64,000 nt of DNA, taken from the NCBI RefSeq assembly GCF_009707485.1, contig NZ_CP046121.1:3418452-3482451 (forward strand), in the 5' to 3' direction. Shown here piece by piece: positions 24,982 through 35,206 of this stretch (position 1 is its first letter; each line of letters begins with the position of its first letter). The notes under the pieces are model-generated. The model had not been told where the DNA came from and did no database searches. It saw nothing but the letters and a program-made list of their open reading frames with translations. A program made the translations under genes and the position numbers. Source of the stretch: Nostocoides sp. HKS02. Its GTDB lineage: Bacteria > Actinomycetota > Actinomycetes > Actinomycetales > Dermatophilaceae.

Positions 24982-25189
24982 CGACGAGGGACTGGCCGGC
25001 ATACGTCACGGTCTGGCCGGGCCGCACCTGGGTGCCGCGCCGAACGGTGACCACTCCGTCGACGGTGACCTCGGCGTTCTCGATCACCATCCGTGCCATC
25101 GACCCGTCATCGACGACGCCGGCGAGCTTGAGCAGCTGGCCGAGCCGGATGGACTCGTCACGGATGGGCACTTCGAGGGGGCTGCTCAC
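24950..25189 (-). CDS. S4-domain RNA-binding protein (YaaA/YlmH type)
   Basis: 79 residues, one S4 domain: IRLGQLLKLAGVVDDGSMAR then MVIENAEVTVDGVVTVRRGT and VRPGQTVTYAGQSLVV. Small single-domain S4 proteins of this type (YaaA-like) bind structured RNA and often affect ribosomes. Start GTG 25189. The two stop regions of this gene and the sigma-linked membrane protein overlap, so transcription runs convergently. Confidence 0.85.
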   Translation of the reverse strand: MSSPLEVPIRDESIRLGQLLKLAGVVDDGSMARMVIENAEVTVDGVVTVRRGTQVRPGQTVTYAGQSLVVTAPESPERR

Positions 25190-25221
25190 CCCCCGAGTCT
25201 AGGCACCCAGTTTGGCGCGGC

Positions 25222-25515
25222 TCAGCTGGCCGCCGGGACGCTGTGACCGGCGTAGTGGGCCTCGCGCTCGTCCTCGGTCATGGCACCCCAGACGCCGTAG
25301 GGCTCGCGAACGCGCAGGGCGTGGTCGCGGCACTGGCGCAGCACGGGGCAGGCGAGGCAGACCTCTTTGGCCTGCGAGTCACGCGAGCGACGGGCGGGAC
25401 CCCGCTCGCCTTCGGGGTGGAAGAACACCTCGGGGTTCACCTGGCGGCAGGACCCCTCGAGCTGCCAGTCCCACAGATCCGCAACCGGACCCGGAAGCCG
25501 CGACAGTTCAGCCAT
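25222..25515 (-). CDS. whiD: WhiB-family iron-sulfur regulator, WhiD/WhiB3 type
   Basis: 97 residues. Four cysteines in the Wbl arrangement (GSCRQ, KEVCLACPVLRQC) bind a redox-sensitive 4Fe-4S cluster. PGPVADLWDWQLEGSCR and FFHPEGERGPARR are the signatures of WhiD (Streptomyces) and WhiB3 (mycobacteria), which bind the primary sigma factor region 4. The usual GVWGG turn reads GVWGAM, a Gly-to-Ala change. ATG 25515 has GGGGAGG upstream. A tight hairpin, GCGGCAC/GTGCCGC with one-base loop (25533-25547), lies directly ahead of the ribosome site. Confidence 0.92.
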   Translation of the reverse strand: MAELSRLPGPVADLWDWQLEGSCRQVNPEVFFHPEGERGPARRSRDSQAKEVCLACPVLRQCRDHALRVREPYGVWGAMTEDEREAHYAGHSVPAAS

Positions 25516-25718
25516 GTCGATGTCACCTCCCCGCGGCACGGTGCCGCTCGTCAAAGGACGCTACCCCGCTGTGACCTGCGGAAACAGACTCGCAAAGTAA
25601 GGAGTTGTTCAAGGACCTGGCAGCCGCCGGGGTGCCATATCAGATGCTGGACGGGCGTGGGAAGGGGAGGTGCGCGAGCCGGTCGAGGGGCCCGGTCGGC
25701 GCCGGTTAGGATTGTGCA

Positions 25719-27300
<1,582 letters not shown>

Positions 27301-27534
27301 CGCCCGGTACGCGCCCGACCGGCATACGCCATCGGTGTGAACACAGTCGGGCAACGATCGATCTACGCTGGGAACGGCCCACGTTGGCGGCCGGTGCAGG
27401 GGCGCGTTCGCCCGAGGACCTCGCCCACGCGGGTCTGTCCGCGTAGGCGACCCGTGGCGTCCCGTCGCCGGCCGCCCCCTCACCCCCGGCGGCGGGACGT
27501 CCACCCGGCACGAGGAGCCCGATAGCATCCTCCG

Positions 27535-28656
27535 GTGACTGAGATCGAGATCGGACGCGGCAAACGCGGCCGTCGGGCGTACTCCTTCGACGACATCGCG
27601 GTGGTGCCCTCCCGGCGCACGCGCGACCCGGAGGAGGTGTCCGTGAGCTGGCAGATCGACGCCTACCACTTCGACATCCCGGTGATCGCCGCCCCGATGG
27701 ACTCGGTCATGTCACCGGACTCGGCCATCGCGCTAGGCCGGTTGGGCGGTCTGCCGGTGCTCGACCTCGAGGGTCTGTGGACCCGCTACGAGGACCCCAG
27801 CGCGTTGCTTGCCGAGATCCCGACTCTCGACCCGGCCGTCGCCACGGCGCGCATGCAGGAGATCTACTCCGCCGAGATCCAGCCTGAGCTGATCGCCGAG
27901 CGGCTCCGCCACATCCGCGACGCCGGGGTGACCGTCGCGGGCGCGCTGAGCCCGCAGCGCACCCAGCAGTTCTGGAAGACCGTCGTCGACGCAGGCGTGG
28001 ACCTCTTCGTCATCCGCGGCACCACCGTCAGTGCCGAGCACGTCTCCAGCCGCGCCGAGCCACTCAACCTCAAGCGCTTCATCTACGAGCTCGACGTGCC
28101 GGTCATCGTCGGTGGGGCCGCGTCCTACACCGCGGCGCTGCACCTCATGCGCACCGGTGCGGCGGGCGTGCTCGTCGGCTTCGGCGGGGGAGCGGCGCAC
28201 ACCACCCGGCGCACGCTGGGCATCCACGCCCCGATGGCCAGTGCCATCGCCGACGTCGCGGCCGCGCGTCGCGACTACCTCGACGAGTCCGGCGGCCGCT
28301 ACGTCCACGTCATCGCCGACGGGGGAATGGGAGATAGCGGCGACATCGTCAAGGCTGTCGCCTGCGGCGCCGACGCCGTCATGCTCGGGGCGGCCCTGGC
28401 GCGCGCCACCGACGCACCGGGCCGCGGCCACCACTGGGGCCCCGAGGCGCACCACCCCGACCTGCCCCGCGGCGAGCGCGTCGAGGTCGGCGCCATCGCC
28501 CCGCTGGAGCAGGTGCTGTTCGGACCCGGCCGCACCGCGGACGGCAAGGGCAACCTCATCGGTGCGCTGCGGCGGGCCATGGCCACCACCGGATACTCCG
28601 ACCTCAAGGAGTTCCAGCGCGTCGAGGTCGTCGTGGCGCCCTACCAGCGCAGCTAG
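27535..28656 (+). CDS. guaB3: GuaB3, IMP dehydrogenase paralogue without catalytic Cys
   Basis: 373 residues. A TIM barrel of the IMPDH/GMPR fold: FDDIAVVPSRRTRDPEEVSV, PVIAAPMDSVMSPDSAIAL and IADGGMGDSGDIVKAVACGA. It lacks CBS domains, and the catalytic loop reads GFGGGAAHTTRRTLG, where Cys is absent, so it cannot form the covalent XMP intermediate. This is the GuaB3 protein that follows guaB in actinobacteria; its role is unclear. GTG 27535 is 6 nt after TAGCAT (27523-27528), so it is probably leaderless. 234 nt without a gene separates it from guaB; I see no other structure there. Confidence 0.92.
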   Translation: MTEIEIGRGKRGRRAYSFDDIAVVPSRRTRDPEEVSVSWQIDAYHFDIPVIAAPMDSVMSPDSAIALGRLGGLPVLDLEGLWTRYEDPSALLAEIPTLDPAVATARMQEIYSAEIQPELIAERLRHIRDAGVTVAGALSPQRTQQFWKTVVDAGVDLFVIRGTTVSAEHVSSRAEPLNLKRFIYELDVPVIVGGAASYTAALHLMRTGAAGVLVGFGGGAAHTTRRTLGIHAPMASAIADVAAARRDYLDESGGRYVHVIADGGMGDSGDIVKAVACGADAVMLGAALARATDAPGRGHHWGPEAHHPDLPRGERVEVGAIAPLEQVLFGPGRTADGKGNLIGALRRAMATTGYSDLKEFQRVEVVVAPYQRS

Positions 28657-28664
28657 CTCGTCAG

Positions 28665-28679
28665 GTTACCGACAGTAAC
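28665..28679. promoter_or_regulatory. Inverted repeat upstream of the acylase, possible TetR operator
   Basis: GTTAC (28665-28669), CGACA, GTAAC (28675-28679). The pattern TTAC-N5-GTAA is common for TetR regulators of lipid and xenobiotic genes. It is 61 nt ahead of the penicillin acylase start; the cognate regulator is not in the window. Confidence 0.45.
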
Positions 28680-28739
28680 TTCCGGTCGTCCGTCTCGTTG
28701 TCAGCCTGCACACCAACGGCGGTGACGGAGGACTGAGGC

Positions 28740-31508
28740 ATGCGCACACCCATCGGCGGGATCGGCGGGACCACGGCACTGGTGGGGGCGGGGGTGTGCG
28801 CGGCCTTCGTGGCGGTCACGCTGGCCGCACCCGCCACCGGGGCTGGAGCGGACGACTACGGCTCGCTCTGGAACATCCTTCCCCCCGGCCAGTCGGGCAC
28901 CATCACTGCCCCGGACCTGGTCCAGGTGGCCAGCGGCGACCCGAACCGGATCGCCGTCGACGGGAAGAACGCGCCGCCGAACTTCGCCGACCAGCTCGAG
29001 AAGTACGACGGCCTCAACCGGCGGGACCCGGCCGGCATCACGACCGCCGACATCGGGTCCTACTACAAGCGCGCGGGATTCACCCCCGACACGGTCGTGC
29101 GCCAGAGTGCCCCCAAGTCCGGGGTGTCGATCCGGTGGGACTCGTACGGCGTCCCGTACATCACCGGCGCGACGTACGACGACACCATGTGGGGCGCCGG
29201 GTATGCGGGCACCAAGGACCGCATGTTCCTCATGGACGTGCTGCGGCACGCCGGCCGAGCCCGCCTCGCGGAGTTCGCGGGCGCGACCCCCGGCAACCTC
29301 GAGATGGACCGCGAACAGCTCCGGTCGGCGTTCTACACCGAGGCCGAGGCCCAGGCCCAGCTTGGCAACGCGGCCATCCGGTTCGGGGCCGAGGGCCAGC
29401 GCCTCCTGCAGGGGGCCGACGCGTTCATCGCCGGGATCAACGCCGCCCAGGACGCGATGTGCCCCGGTGGGAGCCCCGTCGCCCCCAGCTGCCCGGCGGA
29501 GTATGCCGCGCTCGGCAAGACCCCGCAGCCGTGGACCCGCGCCGACGTCACCTATGTCGCTTCGCTCGTGGGCGGCATCTTCGGCAAGGGCGGCGGCAAC
29601 GAGTACCAGAACGCCCTCTGGCTCCAGCGCGTGCAGGCGAAGTTCGGTGCAGCGCAAGGTCGCTCCATCTACAACGACCTCCGGGAGAAGAACGACGCCG
29701 ACGCGCCCACGACCGCTGAGACACGGTTCCCGTACGGTGGCGGCCCCGTCAACGAGCGCCAGCCAGGGGTGGCCCTACCCGACGTCAACGGGCCACAGGC
29801 GCCCGGGACGGGCGCGGCCATCGACGGCACGACGCTGCCGTCGGGCCTGCCCGCGCTCACCCCGGGAGGTCCGTCGCGGGACCTGTCGATGAACACCCCG
29901 ATGGGCACCATCGACGTGCCCATCGTCAGCCGGGGCATGTCCAACGCGATGCTGGTGGACGCCAAGCACTCAACCACCGGCCACCCCGTCACGGTGTTCG
30001 GCCCGCAGACCGGCTACTACACGCCGCAGCTGCTCACCGAGGAGGTCCTCGACGGCCCCGGCATCAAGGCGCGGGGCGTGTCGTTCGCCGGAACCAACCT
30101 CGTGGTGCAGCTCGGGCGCGGGGTGGACTACGCCTGGTCAGCCACCAGCGCCTCCAGCGACCTGGTGGACACCGTCGCCGAACGCCTGTGCAACACCGAC
30201 GGCTCCCCGGCCACGGTGAGCTCGACGGCATACCTCCGCGACGGCACGTGCGTGCCGTTGGAGCGCTACCAGCACTCCTACCTCGCCACGCCCAGCCCGG
30301 CATCGCCGACGCCGCCCCAGAAGTACACCTACCTCGTGCTGCGGAGCCGGCACGGCATCGTGCAGCTGCGGACCACCGTCAAGGGGGTGCCGGTCGCCAT
30401 CGTGACCCAGCGCAGCACCTACCAGCACGAGGTCGACTCGATCGCTGGGTTCGCCCGGCTCAACGACCCCGGCTACACCCGGGATGCCACGTCGTTCAAG
30501 GCAGCGGCAGCGGGGATCGACTACACCTTCAACTGGTTCTACGCCGACGACCGGGACATCGCGTACTTCTCCTCGGGTCGGCTGCCGCTGCGAGCCGCGG
30601 GCACGGACTTCGACCTGCCGCGCTGGGGCGACGCCCGGTACGACTGGACCGGATGGCTGGCCGACTCGGCGCACCCGCAGCAGGTCAACCCCAGCCGCGG
30701 CTACTTCGTGTCGTGGAACAACAAGCCGGCGCCCGGGTTCGCTGCCGCCGACAGTGTGTGGGCGTACGGCACCGTCTACCGCAGCCTCGCGCTCGAGGAC
30801 CGCATCAAGGCGGCCACTGCCAACGGCGGCAAGGTCGACATCGGTCGAGTGACCGGTCTGGTCGAGGACGCCGCCACCGTGGACAGCCGGGCCGTCTACA
30901 CGCTGCCCGCCCTGCTGCGGGCCATCGGCGACGACCCTGCGACGGCCCAGGCCCGGGCGCTGCTGCAGGCGTGGCTCGCGGACGGGGCCCATCGGGTCGA
31001 CCGGGCGAGGACCGGACACTACGAGCACGAGGCGGCGATCCGCCTGTTCGACGAGTGGTGGGACGGCGGCGGCTCGGCGGTGGCTCGGGACGTGCTCGCC
31101 GGTCGACTCGGCGAAACCCTCACCAGTGAGCTGCCACAGCCCATCGACGACCACCCGCGACAGGGACGTGGCTCGAGCTGGAACGAGATCGCCTGGTACG
31201 GCTACGTCAACAAGGACCTGCGCGAGCTGGCGGGGACGCCGTTCGCGTCGTCGTACGCCAACCACTACTGCGGTGCCGGCGACGCCGTGGCGTGCCAGGC
31301 CACGCTGCGCACGTCCCTGGCCGACGCGATCCACCGGGCGCTCGCAGACGAGGGAGTGAGCAGCGTGGACCAGCTGACCTACGACAAGCACCTCGACGAC
31401 ATCCGCTCGGTCACCGCGGGGGTGGTGGGCGTGCGACCGATCGACTGGCAGAACCGGCCCACCTTCCAGCAAGTGGTGGCCTTCACCGCTCACCGGCCCC
31501 GGACCTAG
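28740..31508 (+). CDS. Penicillin acylase-family N-terminal-nucleophile hydrolase, exported
   Basis: 922 residues, somewhat longer than typical acylases. A signal peptide (GIGGTTALVGAGVCAAFVAV, cleavage probably near ATGAGA) sends it out. The alpha-chain region has SYGVPYITGATYDDTMWGAG and RMFLMDVLRHAGRARLAEFA; autoprocessing should occur before Ser401 in GMSNAMLVDAKH, which becomes the N-terminal nucleophile of the beta chain (S-N motif; the residue before it is Met rather than the usual Gly). Later SSWNEIAWYGYVN resembles the oxyanion/Asn region. It cleaves amide bonds of acyl groups: beta-lactams, acyl-homoserine lactones or lipopeptides are possible. GGAGGACTGAGG precedes ATG 28740. Confidence 0.88.
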   Translation: MRTPIGGIGGTTALVGAGVCAAFVAVTLAAPATGAGADDYGSLWNILPPGQSGTITAPDLVQVASGDPNRIAVDGKNAPPNFADQLEKYDGLNRRDPAGITTADIGSYYKRAGFTPDTVVRQSAPKSGVSIRWDSYGVPYITGATYDDTMWGAGYAGTKDRMFLMDVLRHAGRARLAEFAGATPGNLEMDREQLRSAFYTEAEAQAQLGNAAIRFGAEGQRLLQGADAFIAGINAAQDAMCPGGSPVAPSCPAEYAALGKTPQPWTRADVTYVASLVGGIFGKGGGNEYQNALWLQRVQAKFGAAQGRSIYNDLREKNDADAPTTAETRFPYGGGPVNERQPGVALPDVNGPQAPGTGAAIDGTTLPSGLPALTPGGPSRDLSMNTPMGTIDVPIVSRGMSNAMLVDAKHSTTGHPVTVFGPQTGYYTPQLLTEEVLDGPGIKARGVSFAGTNLVVQLGRGVDYAWSATSASSDLVDTVAERLCNTDGSPATVSSTAYLRDGTCVPLERYQHSYLATPSPASPTPPQKYTYLVLRSRHGIVQLRTTVKGVPVAIVTQRSTYQHEVDSIAGFARLNDPGYTRDATSFKAAAAGIDYTFNWFYADDRDIAYFSSGRLPLRAAGTDFDLPRWGDARYDWTGWLADSAHPQQVNPSRGYFVSWNNKPAPGFAAADSVWAYGTVYRSLALEDRIKAATANGGKVDIGRVTGLVEDAATVDSRAVYTLPALLRAIGDDPATAQARALLQAWLADGAHRVDRARTGHYEHEAAIRLFDEWWDGGGSAVARDVLAGRLGETLTSELPQPIDDHPRQGRGSSWNEIAWYGYVNKDLRELAGTPFASSYANHYCGAGDAVACQATLRTSLADAIHRALADEGVSSVDQLTYDKHLDDIRSVTAGVVGVRPIDWQNRPTFQQVVAFTAHRPRT

Positions 31509-31518
31509 GCTGACCCCC

Positions 31519-33112
31519 ATGGCTCCGGAACTCATCGCCGACCCCGAGACCGACCCCACTGCCACGTATGCCGTGGACCCGGCTCTCGTGCGACGGCTGG
31601 TTCGGCGGGTGGTTGCCACCCCCCGGGCAGCCACCCACACGAGCCACACCCCGATGACCGGCGCACCACTGGCCACGCTCCCGCTGTCGACCCCGGCCGA
31701 CGTGACCGTCGCGGTGGACGCCGCGCGGGCGGCCCAGCGGTCGTGGTCCCGGACGCCGATGGAGCTGCGCGAGCGCATCTTCCTGCGCTACCACGACCTC
31801 GTCCTCGAGCGTCAGGCCCAGCTCCTCGACACGGTCCAGCTCGAGTCGGGCAAGACGCGCCGGCAGGCGTTCGAGGAGGTCGCCGACGTGGCGATCGTGG
31901 CCCGGCACTACGCGCGGTCCGGCGCGGCATACCTGCGCCCACGCCGCCGGGCCGGGCTCTTTCCGCTGCTGACCCAGACGATCGAGCACCACCACCCGCG
32001 CGGCGTCGTCGGGGTGGTCAGCCCGTGGAACTACCCCCTGAGCCTGGCCGTCACCGACGCCATCCCGGCTTTGATGGCCGGCAACGCCGTGGTGCTGCGG
32101 CCCGACCTGCAGGCGTCGCTCACCGCGTTGCAGGCCGTGGCCCTGCTGACCGAGGCCGGGCTCCCCGAGTCCGTGCTGCAGGTCGTGCTCGGCGACGGCC
32201 CCACGGTCGGCCAGGCGGTCGTCGACCTCACCGACTACGTCTGCTACACCGGCTCGACCGCGACCGGTCGGTCCGTGGCGACGTCGGTGGCGGGGCGGCT
32301 CGTCGGCTACTCCCTCGAGCTGGGCGGCAAGAACTCGATGTACGTCGCCGAGGACGCCGACCTCGACAAGGCCGTCGAGGGCGCCGTGCGGGCGTGCTTC
32401 TCCTCCGCCGGTCAGCTCTGCATCGCGGTCGAACGGCTGATCGTGCACGAGTCGGTGGCCGAGGAGTTCACCCGGAAGTTCGTGGCGGCCGTCAAGACGA
32501 TGCGGCTCGGGGCCGACCTCGCGTACGGCGTCGACATGGGGTCCTTGGTCTCCGCCGCGCAGCTCGAGGCGGGTCACCGCGCACGTCGACGACGCGCGGG
32601 CCAAGGGTGCGAGGGTCCTCACCGGGGGCCGACCGCGCCCGGACCTCGGCCCGTACTTCTACGAGCCCACGGTGCTCGAGGGCGTGAGCGCGGCCATGGA
32701 CCTGCGCGACGACGAGACATTCGGCCCCGTCGTCGCGATCTACCGCGTCCACACCGACGACGAGGCCGTGCGGCTCGCCAACGACACCGACTACGGGCTC
32801 AACGCCGCCGTCTACACCCGCGACGTCGCGCGCGGTCGGCGCATCGCGACCGCGATCCAGGCCGGCACCGTCAACGTCAACGAGGCGTATGCCGCCGCCT
32901 GGGGCAGCGTGGCCGCTCCGATGGGCGGCATGAAGCAGTCGGGGATCGGTCGGCGCCACGGCGCCGAGGGCATCCTCAAGTACACCGAGTCGCAGAACGT
33001 CACCGCGCAGTACCTCGTGCCGGTCGCCCCCGTGCGTGGGATGTCGGAGGAGACCTATGTCCGGCTGATGACCGGCGCCCTCAAGACGTTGAAGGCGCTG
33101 GGCCGCCGGTGA
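31519..33112 (+). CDS. gabD2: Succinate-semialdehyde dehydrogenase-like ALDH, one-base frameshift
   Basis: Aldehyde dehydrogenase, about 530 residues when corrected. VVSPWNYPLSLAVTDAIPAL, the NAD site YTGSTATGRSVA and LELGGKNSMYV are in the first frame; catalytic Cys is in SSAGQLCIAVERLIV. After LVSAAQLEA the frame breaks: removing one G of the run at 32571-32573 restores TAHVDDARAKGARVLTGGR, and the rest (DDETFGPVVAIYRVH, IGRRHGAEGILKYTES) is read in the second frame to 33112. It matches the SSADH/GabD2 type. TAGGCT (31506-31511) lies 7 nt before ATG 31519, so it is probably leaderless. GTGA overlaps the next gene. Confidence 0.88.
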
Positions 33113-34818
33113 GTGCGAGCTCGGCGCCGGCTGACTACGACGTCCTCGTCGTGGGGTCCGGCTTCGGCGGGTCGGTGACGGCGCTGCGCCTGGCCGAGAA
33201 GGGGTACCGCGTCCACGTCGTCGAGTCGGGCCGGCGCTTCCGAGACGAGGACTTCGCCAAGACCTCGTGGGACCTGCGGAACTACGTGTGGGCGCCCCGG
33301 CTGAAGTGCTTCGGCGTCCAACGGATCCACCGCCTGCCCGACGTGGTCATCCTCGCCGGTGCCGGCGTGGGTGGCGGGTCGCTCAACTACGCCAACACGC
33401 TCTACGTGCCGCCGGCGCCGTTCTTCGCCGACCACCAGTGGGCCGACATCACCGACTGGCAGCGCGAGCTCGCCCCGCACTACGCGATGGCCTCGACGAT
33501 GCTCGGCGTCGTCACCAACCCCTGCGAGGGCGTCGTCGAGGACGTCATGCGGGCCACGGCGCGCGACCTCGGGGTCGAGGACACCTTCCGCAAGACGCCT
33601 ACCGGCGTGTTCTACGGGATGCCGGGACGACGGGTCCCGGACCCCTACTTTGGCGGCGCCGGGCCGGACCGCACGGGGTGCACCGAGTGCGGCAACTGCA
33701 TGGTCGGCTGCCGGGTCGGCGCGAAGAACACCCTCGTCAAGAACTACCTCGCCCTCGCCGAGCGACTCGGGGTCACCATCGAGCCGTTGCGCACGGTGGT
33801 GCGGGTCGCGCCCCGCGCCGGCGGTGGGTATGCCGTGACCCACGAGGCGAGTGGCGCGTGGTTCCGCCGCGCGCGGCATACGGTCACGGCCGACCAGGTC
33901 GTGTTCGCGGGCGGCGCCTGGGGCACCCAGAAGCTCCTCCATGCCATGCGCCAGACGGGGGTCCTGCCGCGGATCTCCGCGCGCCTGGGCCACCTCACGC
34001 GCACCAACTCCGAGGCCCTCAACGGCGTGATGATGGAGAAGGCCAGCCCCGCGGCCGACCTGTCGCGGGGGGTCGCCATCACCGCGTCGTTCCACCCGGA
34101 CGCCGACACCCATGTCGAGAACGTGCGCTACGGCAAGGGTTCCAACGCCATGGGTGTCATGGCCACGATCCTCGTGCCCGGCGGGTGGCTGCCGCGGCCG
34201 CTGCGGTTCGTCGTCGAGGCGGTGCGGCACCCCGTGATCTTCGTGCGGTCGCTGTCGCAGTACCGCTGGAGCGAGCGGACCGTCATCGGCCTGGTCATGC
34301 AGTCGCGCGACAACTCGCTGCAGGTGCGCGGTCGGGTCGGCCTCTTCGGCGGCCGGGGGCTCACCTCGCGCCAGGGCCACGGGGAGCCCAACCCGACGTA
34401 CATCCCCGCGGGGCAGACGGCGATGGTGGCCCTGGCCCGCAGGCTCAGCGAGGCCACCGGGCTGCGTGCCTTTGCCGGTAGCAGCATCGGCGAGATCGTG
34501 AACATCCCGATGACCGCGCACTTCCTCGGCGGGGCGACGATCGGGTCGAGCCCGGAGCGCGGCGTCATCGACGGGTACCACCGCATCTGGGGTTACCCCG
34601 ACCTGCACGTCGTCGACGGGTCGGCCGTCTCGGCGAACCTCGGCGTCAACCCCTCGTTGACGATCACGGCCCAGGCCGAGCGCGCGATGTCGTTGTGGCC
34701 CAACAAGGGCGAGGCCGACCCGCGGCCCTCGCAGCGGGAACCGTATGCCGTCGTCGAGCCGGTCAGGGCGGGGCGCCCTGCGGTGGTGCGGTACACCCAC
34801 GAGAGCGCTGTGGTCTGA
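33109..34818 (+). CDS. choD: FAD-dependent GMC oxidoreductase, cholesterol oxidase-like
   Basis: 569 residues of the GMC oxidoreductase fold. The FAD motif is VLVVGSGFGGSVTALRLAEK and the C-terminal FAD contact is DGSAVSANLGVNPSLTITAQ. A cysteine cluster CTECGNCMVGCRVGAKNT (about residues 190-207) is typical of the ChoD subgroup of mycobacteria and others. Synteny with guaB and guaB3 mirrors Mycobacterium tuberculosis guaB2-guaB3-choD, supporting the orthology; genuine cholesterol oxidase activity of ChoD proteins is debated. GTG 33109 overlaps the ALDH stop. Confidence 0.82.
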   Translation: MSASSAPADYDVLVVGSGFGGSVTALRLAEKGYRVHVVESGRRFRDEDFAKTSWDLRNYVWAPRLKCFGVQRIHRLPDVVILAGAGVGGGSLNYANTLYVPPAPFFADHQWADITDWQRELAPHYAMASTMLGVVTNPCEGVVEDVMRATARDLGVEDTFRKTPTGVFYGMPGRRVPDPYFGGAGPDRTGCTECGNCMVGCRVGAKNTLVKNYLALAERLGVTIEPLRTVVRVAPRAGGGYAVTHEASGAWFRRARHTVTADQVVFAGGAWGTQKLLHAMRQTGVLPRISARLGHLTRTNSEALNGVMMEKASPAADLSRGVAITASFHPDADTHVENVRYGKGSNAMGVMATILVPGGWLPRPLRFVVEAVRHPVIFVRSLSQYRWSERTVIGLVMQSRDNSLQVRGRVGLFGGRGLTSRQGHGEPNPTYIPAGQTAMVALARRLSEATGLRAFAGSSIGEIVNIPMTAHFLGGATIGSSPERGVIDGYHRIWGYPDLHVVDGSAVSANLGVNPSLTITAQAERAMSLWPNKGEADPRPSQREPYAVVEPVRAGRPAVVRYTHESAVV

Positions 34819-35206
34819 GGCAGGTGGTTCGTGGGCTGGTCATCGTCGACGCGACGGCGTGCTGGTCGACAGCGATCGGCACCTCCAGGAGGCGGGGGCC
34901 CAGACCTGCGTGGCGTCGTCGGGGTCCCACACGCGCATCGTCGCGTACTGCGCCCTGACGCCGGCCAGCTTGCTGACCGAGGCCGACCAGCGCATCGTCG
35001 CCATGCGCGACCTGCCCGGCGCGGTCCTCGCCGCCCTGGCGCCAGCAGGCGACGGGCGCCCGACGTAGGCACGGCAGCACGGAAGGCGGCCAGTGCTGAG
35101 GTCCCCTGCGCCGCAGCAACAGCCGCCTTCGGATGGTGCGGTTGGAGACGAGCCGGGGATGGGTCTCCAACCGCACCACCCAGAAAACGACTTGTGGGGG
35201 TGGGAG
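34819..35206. other. 388-bp gap with a possible GNAT-toxin remnant and a hairpin
   Basis: No complete gene. One plus-strand frame ending at a stop at 35066-35068 translates from about 34866 as RHLQEAGAQTCVASSGSHTR followed by IVAYCALTPASL and LPGAVLAALAPAG, faintly like the central strand of GNAT toxins (DUF1778 antitoxin partners) but truncated and without a start. If real it is a decayed fragment. The rest holds the 16-bp hairpin at 35134-35178. Confidence 0.35.
35134..35178 (-). terminator. 16-bp perfect hairpin downstream of the ABC genes
   Basis: Arms TGGTGCGGTTGGAGAC (35134-35149) and its exact complement (35163-35178), 13-nt loop. It starts 28 nt beyond the stop of the minus-strand ABC gene at 35207, as a terminator would; no U-run is present in either direction. 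Confidence 0.7.

Noticed and set aside
25533..25547. Riboswitch ahead of whiB
   Set aside because: A short hairpin by itself; nothing resembling a known aptamer is seen.
31519..34818. A 1099-residue ALDH-oxidoreductase fusion protein
   Set aside because: It exists only because one extra G shifts the ALDH frame into the choD-like frame; the true ALDH end is read in another frame to 33112, overlapping a GTG start.
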